Source: Pararge aegeria
Taxonomy: Eukaryota > Arthropoda > Insecta > Lepidoptera > Nymphalidae
Assembly: GCF_905163445.1 (NCBI RefSeq)
Contig: NC_053195.1
Coordinates: 7,616,501-7,680,500 of the forward strand
DNA: 64,000 nt
Reading direction: 5' to 3'
Positions 43,600 to 54,787 of the stretch are shown piece by piece (positions within the stretch are counted from its first letter, which is position 1; every line of letters starts with the position of its first letter). The notes under the pieces were generated by a model that saw only the letters and a list, made by a program, of their open reading frames with translations, made no database searches and was not told the DNA's origin. A program made the translations under genes and the position numbers.

Positions 43600-43800
43600 T
43601 TACCTCACTGTCAACCAAAGCTGCACCCGTGCGGGATCGCCATTCCTGCACCTTGGGATCTTATCGTCCATCGGATCTCCTATTGTAACTTTAGCTTAGC
43701 GCTTCCTAGAGCTAAGTCGGTTACCCTGTTATTTCTTCTACGGTCCTCATTTCTGATTTGTTCACGTAGAGTCGGCATATTCAGCCATTCAAAAAAGTGT
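43600..43800 (-). pseudogene. RTE-like LINE C-terminus, decayed
   Basis: Minus-strand translation with stops gives LREQIRNEDRRRNNRVTDLA, LGSAKLKLQ and RSQGAGMAIPHG, in the order of the region before the C-terminus of RTE-like endonuclease-reverse transcriptases. The plus-strand frame of 124 codons here (43549-43923) is antisense to it. Confidence 0.65.
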
Positions 43801-43804
43801 CACT

Positions 43805-46700
43805 TAGACAGTATAGAAATAATTTCTGAAGCCGTGTACAATATACATACCATTAATGATAGGTATTCTACCATATATACCAATAAATCGGAGGAGTCAA
43901 CTTTATTAACAAAAATATTATAAAAGCATGATAAATCAAAACCCCCTTAGTTCTACAGTGCTTTCGAAATGCGGGCGTCGATCTAATTGTTGTGAATTAA
44001 TTGTTACATCCATTTAAAAACCACGAGCGCACCATTGTGTCGGACAATTGTCGCCTGCGACGTACTGATTGGAGCTGTAATTTCTCTTATTGAACAAAAA
44101 ATGCCCTTAATTGGCCAGAGGCTTATATGGGCTTCGTTTTTTCATTGAAACGTTAGGTCAAAAACAATTTTATCATCTTTAAGTTTATCGTTTTAGTTTG
44201 GTCATTAAAAAATGGCAATGTTGCAAGCATCTTGTGTAAGAAAGCCTCGCTGCGGTGAAAATGCAAATATATTAGGTACCTAATTGAATTTTTTTTGATT
44301 AACACTTTTGCTACCTAGTATTCATTTAACTAAACACTCTATTTAATAAAATATTCTTTAAGGTCGCAAAAAAACAATAAATATTGAAAGTCCAAAAATA
44401 TTTAGAAATATTTTAGACCAACCTAAATGAATGGCAGTTACTAAACCCGTTATCTCAATTGGCTGTAAACCCACTAAGGCCAAAGACTCCCACCATACAA
44501 AATCCTCATAATTTACTGTTTATAATTCCCTTAAGTTTTATTTGGACCTTTGAGGTTTAGCAGGAATAAAGAAGACATATTAACTCCACCTGATTTTCCG
44601 AAAGCAGTAACGATAAAAACAACAACCATAAGTTTAGCAGCAAAATTACGTTAACATTATATTAAGCTTTTATCTACTTATTGTATGAGTTTTGATGAAG
44701 AAGTATAATCCGATAACGTAAAATGACGATGTCAAGTATTTAACTACTTAAATACTTTACGGAGTCTTTTATGCACAACTGCCACTTAGCTATCATATAT
44801 TAACAAGACAGCGAATCTACACTACAGATCATCAATCCAGCTCAAGCAAAATGTTTCACGTCATTGCCCGACACCTGATTAAAACAACTGAATATTTAAG
44901 CATTATTCTATTTCAAAAATAGTGAATACAAATAAACGTACGTAATCAACGTCAAAAGAACAAGTAGAAGCTTCTTCTTCGACTATTAACGTGTATTAAG
45001 GTGCAGATCTCGTAAACAAGATTAGTGAGATCGTACGTCCTCATTTCGAGTCGCATTTAGCAATCGTTACATTTTTCAAAAGCGTAATATATCATTTTTA
45101 ACGTTAACGACGGTCTCGGATAGTTCTCAAATAACGGAGGAGCGTTTTTTATTAATTTTTATATCAAAGATGTCTTTCCACATGACACTTTTGATATAAA
45201 ACGCATGTTATTACTCCTTGCAATTTCATCGTCCTAAAATGACGCAAGTATCATTTTAAGTATTCTTCTAACACGATTTGCAATTTATTTTAACAATTTC
45301 ATGATATACAGCCACAAAAGTAATGTAAAACTATTCAAATAACCATAATCACAGTGTATAAAAATTCTACATTTATTCAAATGTCTCTATAAAATTTCTC
45401 AATGGCCATATATCAACGCGGCGTTTCAGATTGCGCCTGCGTCACGTCTTAAAGCGGGTGAAGTGTGAAAACGCGAAATAAAAGCAATTCTTTCTAATTA
45501 ACTCCCGTCCAAGATTGAGTCGTGGCCAGAAATAGAATCAACAGCGGCTGATTTACGCACAACGACTGTTTCTGAACGCAACCGAATAATTAACGTTCGG
45601 TATTTATATGATTGTTTTGATTCAAACGGCTTAGTGCGACGTGACGCTTCTGTGGAATTCGATTTTTGAATGCATTCCAGATTGATTAAGAATTTTGTCA
45701 AGTAGAATAAACCAAGTAGATAAGGATCAAGAAAAAGAGAATTCGATTAGGATATCTACCCATCTATTCAATTTCGATAGACAGCTAAGAGACAATCTTG
45801 AAATGAAGTCTCTCTATGCGATCAAGGAATTATTAGATCCGTAGAATAACCAGAGATACCGATATAGCTTATAGAGTGGTGAGTAAAGATTGTTTGTGTT
45901 GGAAAACATTAACAATTGAGACAGAGGTTCTTGAAGACTTTTTCGCGTTAGAATCTGCATTCTAAACATGTGCTAGAGTACTCAGAATTGACGTTTCAAA
46001 AGTGCAAGTTTCAATTTTAAGCTGAAGAAAGCTGTGAAAACAATGGCGCCCTGCAACTAGAAAACGCAACGTTGGTGTCTCGCCCAAGTTAGTAGGTGTG
46101 GAGGTCGATTGTTATATGTTATGATGATTATGGTAATCAAACTTAATAAAGTGGACAGTCACAATCGTCTTTTATATACACTGTCGATTGTAATTGTGGT
46201 GCCCAATGATCTACCCTGTTTCTTAATACGATACAAATCAGTGCACAGACAGTGAAAAGAAAAAGAAATCAATGATAAATAATGAAAGTTCACGGTTTGA
46301 TTAAACAGTCTGTCATCATTGCATCGGCCACGCATTCTGCCAGCATCATTAAAGCCCGGCACAGACTGTAGAATTACGTCCTGAAAGGAAAAAAAATAAG
46401 TATGGTAACATAAACAGATCTCTGCCGGTCTTGCTGTATATAGTTGGCTATTTAAAAAATTACATTAGATTACAGTCCAAGTTTTTATATAATAATATTC
46501 AAGTCTTATTTTGTACCTAAAATTAAGCTTGTGTTAAGGAGTACACAATAAAGCCTTACGGTCCCACCCAGTGACTTGGTTTCGGCGATTTAAGTAAACA
46601 AACGAAAGCGGTGACCGCCTTGTGATTAGGCTCTCGGCTCTCTCACGACTACATGTTATCATCATCATCACATACAGTTAGGATGCCTGTTTGTATGTGT
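43805..46700. other. unique-looking DNA with possible conserved blocks
   Basis: No gene. 43965-44140 (CTAATTGTTGTGAATTAATT, GTCGCCTGCGACGTACTG, CCCTTAATTGGCC) and 45410-45680 (CGCGGCGTTTCAGATTGC) are GC-balanced with homeodomain-like cores and no repeat match. ATCATCATCATCAC near 46660 may be an old SINE tail. Confidence 0.3.
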
Positions 46701-46705
46701 TTATA

Positions 46706-46985
46706 TAGACGGCCGACTGGCGCAGTGGGCAGCGACCCTGCTTTCTGAGTCCAAGGCCGTGGGTTCCATTCCCACAACTGGAAAATGTTTGTGTGATGAG
46801 CATTAAATGTTTTTCAGTGTCTGGGTGTTTATATGTATTTTCTAAGTATTTATGTATATATAATTCATAAAAATATTCATCAGTCATCTTAGTACCCATA
46901 ACACAAGCTACGCTTACTTTGGGGCTAGGTGGCGATGTGTGTATTGTCGTAGTATATTTATTTATTTATTATTTATATAATAATT
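46706..46985 (+). mobile_element. SINE G, near full length
   Basis: ACGGCCGACTGGCGCAGTGG, GCGACCCTGCTTTCTGAGTC, CGTGGGTTCCATTCCCACAA (one-base change in the B box), TTTTTCAGTGTCTGGGTGTT, CATCTTAGTACCCATAACAC and a TATTTATTTATTTATTA tail. Confidence 0.88.
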
Positions 46986-47239
46986 ATGATTGGTCTGGTA
47001 GTATGAATATTTTTAATCAAGTTGGTCTTACACCGACGATACCTATTAGACGGCGATTAATAACTTAAACAAAAAATTGTCCTATCTTCGCGGACTTGCC
47101 ACCGTTTTCCCACCTTCGTCTGCGCCGACCCTAATTGTACATTTCATCGCACTTATGTTTCATTAGTATTCACGTCTAATTCGGTATCGAAGTCAATGTA
47201 CAGCGAGTACCGCACTAAGAACTGACCAGAATTAATCGC

Positions 47240-47385
47240 GTTTAATTATATTCATATTGATGTCGCACCTCGGACCCCGTTACATATGGAATTCCAGCAA
47301 AACATGACTCAATAACATTAGCATCCGAACAGCTAATGTATCGCTCTACATTCTGAAAGCTATTTTGTTTTCTTAACTGTTGTTT
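47240..47385. repeat. copy 1 of a local diverged repeat
   Basis: GGAATTCCAGCAAAACATGA, CAATAACATTAGCATCCG, CAGCTAATGTATCGCTCTAC, ATTCTGAAAGC. Related sequences lie at 48149 (hairpin arm) and 48403. The upstream TTTAATTATATTCATATT also resembles 48357-48374. Confidence 0.6.
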
Positions 47386-47464
47386 AGTTCAGATTATGCC
47401 TAATATTTTACTTACTTAACATAGTTGTGGCATTTTTATATAAAATGACAATTATATTAAAGTC

Positions 47465-47835
47465 ATCATCATCATCATAATGTCTACTAATGGATGTCCA
47501 CTGCTGGACATAGGACTTTTTTAGGGAGTTCCAAATACCACGGTCCGCCTGGATCCAGCGTCTCCCTGGGACTCGTTTGCTGTCATCTATCCAACTCGTC
47601 AGGAGTCAAGCAACGCTGCGTTTATTGGTGCAAGGTCGCCATTGCATCACGTTGGGGCCTCAACGTCCATCAGTTCTCCTAGCTATGTGCCCCGCCCATT
47701 GCCTGTTCAGCTTCGCGACTCGTTCAGCTATGTCGGTAACTCTGGTTCCTCTACAGATTTTCCTTTTCCTTTACTCACGTAGATACTCCGAGCATCGTCC
47801 GAAGAAGTTCGAAGTTCGAAGAAGATGTTAAAGTA
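47465..47835 (-). pseudogene. RTE-like LINE 3' end
   Basis: On the minus strand the last part reads DRGIWNSLKKSYVQQWTSIS, the C-terminal signature of RTE-like endonuclease-reverse transcriptases. Upstream, frames are broken (stops after the RPQRDAMATLHQ-like stretch). The 3' end has a short ATG-type tail (plus strand CATCATCATCATAATG). No RT core remains. Confidence 0.78.
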
Positions 47836-47881
47836 CTAGCTAAGTAAAGATAGTAATATATAGCTATATTTTTTCTTATTC

Positions 47882-48000
47882 TGCTTCAAGTTAGACCTTG
47901 ACTGCAAAATAACCTGATGGCAGTGATGGCAGTATAAGATTGTAACGTGCTAACTAGTCAGGGGAATATAACTGCCCACCGTAGGTTAAGCCCACCAGAC
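47882..48000 (-). repeat. SINE T tail fragment
   Basis: Minus strand: GCAGTTATATTCCCCTGACT, GTTAGCACGTTACAATCTTA, CTGCCATCAGGTTATTTTGC, AGTCAAGGTCTAACTTGAAG. Diverged with a small duplication (GATGGCAGTGATGGCAGT). Confidence 0.6.
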
Positions 48001-48129
48001 CATACCTGAGAAAATGCAAATGTTATAAATTGAACTGCTTAAAAAAGAACAGGGCGCACCGCTGCGCCAAGAAGGTCATCCAGATTTTAGGACCCCCAAT
48101 TAATAATACTGATTGCTGGAATTTTATGT

Positions 48130-48262
48130 ATAATACTGCGTTACATTACTAATTCCAGCATAACATGACACAATAAAATTAACATCGTGACCGCTAATGC
48201 TTCACGATGTTAATTTTATTGTGTCATGTTATGCTGGAATTAGTAATGTAACGTAGTATTAT
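48130..48262. repeat. 61-bp near-perfect hairpin
   Basis: Arms 48130-48190 and 48202-48262 are reverse complements at 60 of 61 positions; the one mismatch (G at 48139) would be a G-U pair in RNA. The loop is 11 nt, CCGCTAATGCT. The left arm (AATTCCAGCATAACATGACA) is related to 47288 and 48403, where no inverted copy follows. Confidence 0.97.
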
Positions 48263-48356
48263 GATATGTTCTAAGGCTGTTGTATGTATTTAAGTATTCA
48301 TTACTGTATGAGTATATTTTATCAAGATCTGCCAATATCAGGGCTCATAAATGTAT

Positions 48357-48500
48357 TTTAATTATATTTATTTAACTTTTGCTACTCAAATCCATTATCA
48401 CTTGGAATTCGAGCACAACATGACAACCATAACAATTAAAATTAGTATCTCAACAGGAACTTCATCGTTCTACATTCTTAAAGCAATTTTATTTTGTTCA
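48357..48500. repeat. copy 3 of the local diverged repeat
   Basis: GGAATTCGAGCACAACATGA, CAATTAAAATTAGTATCTC, TCATCGTTCTACATTCTTAA, AGCAATTTTATTTTGTTC align in order with copy 1 about 1.1 kb upstream. Confidence 0.6.
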
Positions 48501-48754
48501 TGACATCTTTATCCAATGATGCTTTAACAGTATTTATCAATACTCTCAGCCGTACCACCAATAGAATATTATGCCACAGTCGGGTTTTGTGAGCTTGGTA
48601 GCGCTGAGTTATTTACCCTAACATATTTGACGATGGAAAATAAGTCTGAAACTATTCTCTATTCGTCAGTTGCAAAGATGTTAAGCTATAATTAAGCATC
48701 GTATTCTTGACAGACGCAATAGAACGCAGCCGTCAAGAAAAATGTCACAACATT

Positions 48755-48925
48755 TTTATCATCATCATCATCATATAAACCCCATACATAAATTGACAAG
48801 GGTTTTAGGCCCTAGTCCTAAATGTGGATTAGTAGATCCCACGAGTTCTTGAGAAAATTATGGAGACCTCTCGGCCATCCAGGTTCTCTCTCGATGTTTT
48901 CTCTCACTAAGTAATTACTTGATTA
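48755..48925 (-). repeat. SINE M body fragment
   Basis: Plus strand starts with ATCATCATCATCATATAAAC (reversed tail), then GGGTTTTAGGCCCTAGTCC, AATGTGGATTAGTAGATCCC, CAGGTTCTCTCTCGATGTTT. Diverged, head absent. Confidence 0.72.
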
Positions 48926-48929
48926 CATA

Positions 48930-49590
48930 TTTTATTTAAAAATATATGTATATACATAAAAACTTTGTGTTTTATGCATAATTGAGCATATTTTTACAAT
49001 CATTAATTTTCTTAAGGAGTCTTAACATTAGGGGAAAGCTTTTCAAGAATTCCTTATGGCCTATTTAGTGCTGATAATAAACATAGAACTTTAATGCAAA
49101 TGCTTTGTTAGAACCACAAAATTGCAATCTACTTGCTTTCTATTGTCGTTGTTAGAGTATTATTTAGTAGACCAATCAACTGATCCAGTTATATCTAATT
49201 TTATTTTCCATTTACTTGATATAGTTCACAATATAACAATAAAAATTTTATTACTTGTTCTTAATCCGGTCATTTCCATACAAAGTAAAATAGAAAAGGC
49301 ATTATGCAAATTAACTTAAAGCTATTTAAAATAATAGCAGTTTCTAATAATATTAATACTTGATTTATGTCCTCCAGTTTTTGAGATATATGTAATAAAA
49401 AAAATATAATGAAGACATAATTTACGTTCCGTATAAGGACTATGCAGACTTTTATAAAGACACCCAAATAATTTAAGCAAAACCTAATTTGGTAAATGTA
49501 TACATCCGTATTATTTTATTATACAACGATACACAACCCGGCACGACACGGGTATAAATTAGAAAAATAGATTGGAGTTTTTGAGCCATG
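48930..49590. other. AT-rich noncoding stretch
   Basis: No gene or repeat recognised; two 65-codon frames on opposite strands at 49122-49467 lack domains. Confidence 0.35.
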
Positions 49591-49594
49591 TTGC

Positions 49595-49905
49595 CACTGG
49601 TTGAAGACCTGCCTAGCGCAACGGTAAGCGCGATTTGATTCCCGGCAGGTAATTGGGGAATTTATTATATTCCTGAATTTTCTCTGGTCTGGTGGGAGAC
49701 TTTGATCGTTGCTAGTTACCACCCTACCGTCAAAGACGTACCGCGAAGCGATTTAGTGTTCCGATGCGATGTCGTGTAGAAAACGATTAAGAGCTATAAC
49801 TGACATACTTCCTAAAAGGTTAGCCCGCTACCATCTTAGACTGCATCATCACTTACCACCAGGTGAGATTAAAGTCATGGGCTAACCTGTAGTAGAATAA
49901 AAAAA
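49595..49905 (+). mobile_element. SINE T, near full length
   Basis: Head CCTAGCGCAACGGTAAGCGC (A-box side) and GATTTGATTCCCGGCAGG (B-box side). Body GGGGAATTTATTATATTCCT, GTCTGGTGGGAGACTTTGAT, AAAGACGTACCGCGAAGCGA. Tail CATCTTAGACTGCATCATCA, CTTACCACCAGGTGAGATTA and an A run. The best T copy for the head. Confidence 0.87.
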
Positions 49906-50054
49906 ATGTTAGTTTGTGTCGATTTTTTTGTACTTACAAAAATCTTAATTATTAGACAGGAAAAATTATCTACACAATAGATAAAACTGCACCAAAATCG
50001 ATTGAGTGGCTTAGGAGGCGATAGCGGATTAAGGGAGGCTGAAAGATTTTTTTT

Positions 50055-50405
50055 TATCACCATCATCATTATCATGATTGTCAGTGGAAGTCCACTGCTG
50101 GAAGTCCATCCAAATTCCACGGTCCTGGACTGCTTGTCCAGCGGCTTTCAGCGAATCGCTCGATGCCGTCTGACCACCTCATTGGTCGACAACGCTGCGT
50201 TTTCCGGTGCGAGGTCGCCATTCCAGCGCCTGTGTACCCCAACGTCCATTGGTTCTCTGAACTATGTACCCTGCCCATGCCTCTTTAGCGCTAACTCTAG
50301 TTCTTCTACGGATTTCCTCTTATCTAATTTGATCACGTAGAGATACTCCCAGCATATGTCTCTCCGCTAAATAATTCTAACCCCTATATTAGGCCCATAG
50401 TAAAT
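50055..50405 (-). pseudogene. RTE-like LINE 3' end
   Basis: On the minus strand a 65-codon frame (50081-50278) reads RPMRWSDGIERFAESRWTSS, matching the DNA-binding C-terminal area of RTE-like proteins; other pieces are in other frames. Upstream GATCACGTAGAGATACTCCC and TAGGCCCATAGT (reversed) are also family sequence. A trailing ATC-type microsatellite lies at 50057-50076. Confidence 0.75.
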
Positions 50406-50409
50406 GACC

Positions 50410-51520
50410 ACGTTATTCACTATGTGGGGATAATACCTAGCAGTACGGTACTACCATACAAACCGAAAAGCCGGGCTTGCGTTACAATAAATATCTCTTT
50501 TTCTCGACTATTCCGAAATGAAATTAACAAAATAATTAAAACTTGATAGCAATGAGGATATAAATACAATGTTTTAACTTTTCTCAATAATGTATGTCTT
50601 TGTCTATTTTACTGCAAGCACTACGTTACTCTGGCAGGTAGACTCTGTGGTAGCAACCAGCCTAACGGCGCGGCGCCGCGCCGAAATATCACTATCGCGC
50701 TTGTTAGGAAATAGGGAATTATAGCACTTTATCTATGATAAACCCGATGATTATATTAAATATATCAACAAATCATAATTTGTATACTCATTGATAGTGT
50801 ATTGAAAATAGAATAATGGCCTTTAGTAGACTTTCAAAGAAAAATATAGGATCGATGGCGGGAGACGCGAGTTTGACAAGTTAGATTGGCGGGAAAGAAA
50901 AGTTAGCACGGATTAAAATTAATGAATTGAGAATAGAAGATTAAGTAAACGTTACAAATTGGGAATAGATGATTTATAATGGAAACGACATACTTAACGA
51001 AATATTGTTGTGGCGGAACAAGAGTCGTATATACTGGTGATGGAGTTGAGATAAGTTGTTAAAAGTTGTTGGTACTATGGTTGTACCTGATCTTGCATCA
51101 GATAAGTATATCTCTTATATCCTTTGGGTTATTCAGGCATCATATTTGGAGCCCTAGCATTATTTTATACAGATAGTTTATGTAGCAGAGGTTGCTCTAT
51201 ACAAACAACTTGTTCCAAAAGTCCTGATGTTATAAGTGATAATAGTAGTTATGTTTTAACTGTCTTAAAATATGTCTTGTATCCAAGGGCCTAGCGTTAT
51301 TATATATGACAATGTTGTAATTGTGTTAATAAGTTGTTTTAATTGATTGAATAAAAGAGCAACGGTAGAGTTTCTTGCCAGTGGTCTTCTCTGCCGAAGA
51401 CAGCATTCCGAACTGGTAGTAGAGTCATTTGAAGGTAACAAGTAATATGAATTATAGAGAAGCCTAATATACAGTATTAGAGTCAGTCCAGTTGTTTTAT
51501 TTCACTCCTTGGGAAGTCAG
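50410..51520. other. noncoding, with a GC palindrome
   Basis: 50440-50480 (GGTACTACCATACAAACCGA) resembles the outer part of repeat C at 2103. An 18-nt perfect palindrome, CGGCGCGGCGCCGCGCCG, is at 50666-50683. Nothing coding recognised. Confidence 0.4.
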
Positions 51521-51524
51521 GTTT

Positions 51525-51580
51525 ATAGAGTACAGACCCACAACACTGCTCTAAAGCAGGTTGGTGGGATTTAATGATGT
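51525..51580 (-). repeat. repeat E fragment
   Basis: CAGACCCACAACACTGCTCT, AAAGCAGGTTGGTGGGATTT matches the reversed repeat E at 59880-59925. Confidence 0.5.
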
Positions 51581-51584
51581 CTTT

Positions 51585-54500
51585 TATAAAATTAATACTT
51601 TAATAGGAAGGAAGAATAATAGTCATGAGAAAAAATAGTACTGCTAAGAAACTAGGTATTTAGCTTCAATAATACTGTTAATTAATGAAAGATCTAAGTG
51701 CCATCCTGAACATTGTGGGTATTATAGTGAATAAGTGAATACCTTGGCCTTCCATTATTAATTTTTTTTAGCACGCTCTTCGCGTGTCTTCGTACGCGAT
51801 CGGAGGTCCCCTTTGTCTCGCTCACACTTATTTGCTTATATGGGGCTTTTATTTTACTGCTCTCTCTCATAGAAATTTCAATGTATTAAGCAGAGACAAT
51901 CAAGATTATTTAATAATTTAGTATGGAGATCAAATGCCAGTTTGCGAGTTGAAGTTAGTGAAGATGACCAGCGAGCGAATTGAAACAACTTCACGCGTGT
52001 TATTATTTGCGTTGCAACTAGTTGACTTTTGACAGATTCATTATTATTGATTAGTAACTAGTTCGGAGTTTATTATTGTTTTTTTGGGTTGAATAGTGCA
52101 TTTTACTGGTTTGTTTTCTTAAAAATTATAGTAAATATTATTAAATTTTAGCGTTACACCTACATGGTCCGAACAAGCTCTATTCTTTTGTCTTGTTTTG
52201 TGTCATATCACTTAAAGAGTGTGTGGTTATTTTATGCCAAAAAATATTGTTAAATTACTGTAAGTTTCTGCCATTTACGACTAGTATTTTTTACGTTTAC
52301 GTCATCAGGCTAAATCGCATAAGTAGTAGCTGGCCATTTGACATGCATACGAATATAAAGCTAGTAAAGCTTGTAGTTCAACAACTTTATCGAACTAAAA
52401 TCAAACACCTCGTAAATTAACCTAATCCGGGCTAGTATCGTGATCGAAATAGAAATCTTTACCATCAACGTGACATGTACGACGGTAAACCTAAGCTTGT
52501 ATCAAATGTCCATGGAATAGGACTCAGATCAAGGTTCCTAAATAAGCGATAAAATCTGAATTTTATTGAACAGTTCGTAATATGCTATTGTAAGGACTCC
52601 CGTGTAAAGGTACGTATGTGTAAAGATAACACATAATTAATTAAAGGTACAATATTCGTTATAGACCTACCGTGATTTTTTTTATTTTGTAACTTTTTTT
52701 TTACTCATATTACCATCTGTTATCTCTCCCCGGGTATGTTCAAAAAATAAATACTTTTTGTGTAATTGAGGCATTGTTTATTGAAGCACATAGTCAAGCA
52801 ATCTGTGATAATTTTCAAATTTATCTGTTTTACTTTCATCTTTGAAAAATGTACGTCATCATTTTCATCGTTTTTTTCTTAACCTTAACCTTAAACTAGG
52901 GACACATCTCGCGTTTCTAATCGAATACTAATAACGTCGTCGGATTGTATTTCCCTTTAAACTTTTTGTCGTGTGTGGCTGCCATTAAGATCATCGATTT
53001 GCATAAATCTAATTTAATTTGGATAGTGTTTAACGTATTAATCAAACAGCTTTTTTAACCTTACATTCTTTACTTGATCCCGAGTCAAATTGAATTATTA
53101 ATCAGTAATCGGATTCTTGTTGTCAATTTGCATTTAAATGTAATTAAACAGACTTTGGAGCCTTTAAAATTCTTTGCTTTATAAAAGCGTAGGCGTTTTC
53201 CGAATGCATAGAACTGTTTTACTCAGCTTAATGCGTAAAATATATATAAATTCCAACTTTTTAAGTTGCAACCTATCATTGGGTTAAGGTAATTCTGCCA
53301 AATTTATGTTTGCGCAACCTCCATATGTTAGCTCCTCCATATAAAAAATTCACGATAACGTGAACTTTGTAAACTTATGATAAATTAACAAATTTTACCT
53401 GTTTATGGCAAAGCAAGACTTGTGTATTGTTGCAGCCTGCCTCGTCACAGTTGCGTTTACTTTGTTCGATGATATGATTTGATCACGTACAATAATTTCC
53501 AATTATTTATTCTGATATATTTTTATTTTGTTTTGTTATTTCTGAAGCTCTGACGTTTGGAGTGCTTGACAACCCTGAATAACTACGAATAGTACCTAAT
53601 ACCACGTTTAGATAATTTTCGCAATGTGTATCCAGAAAAAACCTTTCAAGCGATGCCTAAAAACCTCAAAAAGATGGCTTAAATGATACAGCCATATAAT
53701 AGGAAGAAGCAAAGTCTTTTAATTAAAAGCAGCATTTTCCCACCAAGCCGGATGCACGGATGGTTCAATGTCAAGAAAGACATTTAAGTCTTTTATCCTC
53801 ACCAGAAACTTCCCCAAAAAGACACTTCTGGCTCAGACATATAATTCGTCCTCATTTAAATTATCAAGAGTGCTAGGAGAAAAAATTATATGCATATTGT
53901 GGTGCCAGATTCCTTAGGTCAGTTTTATACAAATCAATATACCTACTACCATAATGTACGTGTGAATCTATCATCCTGTATTCACGGTGATTTCAATCAA
54001 TAGTGACGTAAATTCCGTAAATACAATTGACCATACATTGCAAATTGTCTCTAGATGCTCTGATTTACTTTCGGAAGTCTCAATTTGTACCAACCACATC
54101 AAACTTCGTGTGCGATTTCTAATCTGTATAAACTCTAAATCGGATCAACGCCTACATCTTCAACGTTGGCTATCGACTGCGCGTGCCATTTGTTTACTGT
54201 TCTCGCGGAGGAGTTAATGGTCGTTCGTTATCTTTATTGCAGTGACGCAAGAGTCGGATAATCTATGACAATAAAAATTCAAACTCACGCAGAGTGCTCG
54301 AACATTAATTAGCGGAACTCCTAAATTCAATAAATACCTCACCTTCGACATTATAATCGTATTGATTTATTTTATTGTTTCATTTCTTGTTGTGGGCATG
54401 TATATAATCATTCGTAAGAATTATTTTTCCGTGCTCTTAATTAGACTTACTGATTTTTATGAGTAAGGCAAGTGTAAGTAAACCAGAGTATGTTGGAGGT

Positions 54501-54775
54501 TGTAAAGATGAAAGTGCACTAGTGTGGCTCTCTATAATAGGATACCATCAAGTATTTTTCTATTTTGATATTTACGCTTTGTATCCCGTCCATACCTGAC
54601 GTTTATTTTTATAATTTATAAATAAATAATCAGGAAAATGGCGTAAGTGATTTTGGTTTATCGTTGAAGTACCTTTAAGCAGACGTTGATACCAAATAGC
54701 ATTTTATTTCAACACTTTTTTCTGATCACAAATAACTCTTCTCATATTTATAACAAAAAAAGGATTGTTTGCTCA
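51585..54775. other. long stretch without a gene
   Basis: 51770-52060 is GC-richer (GCACGCTCTTCGCGTGTCTT, ACGCGATCGGAGGTCCCC) and not a repeat seen elsewhere here; it could be regulatory or a 5' exon, but I find no frame. The remainder is AT-rich; 53987-54217 has a 76-codon frame without a domain. Confidence 0.3.
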
Positions 54776-54787
54776 GCTCAGTAACTT

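Noticed and set aside
43549..43923. 124-codon plus-strand frame
   Set aside because: Most of it is antisense to a decayed RTE-like C-terminus.
48130..48262. Pre-miRNA gene
   Set aside because: The stem is fully paired and about 61 bp, unlike the bulged stems usual for animal miRNA precursors. A hairpin siRNA source or plain palindrome is more likely without small-RNA data.
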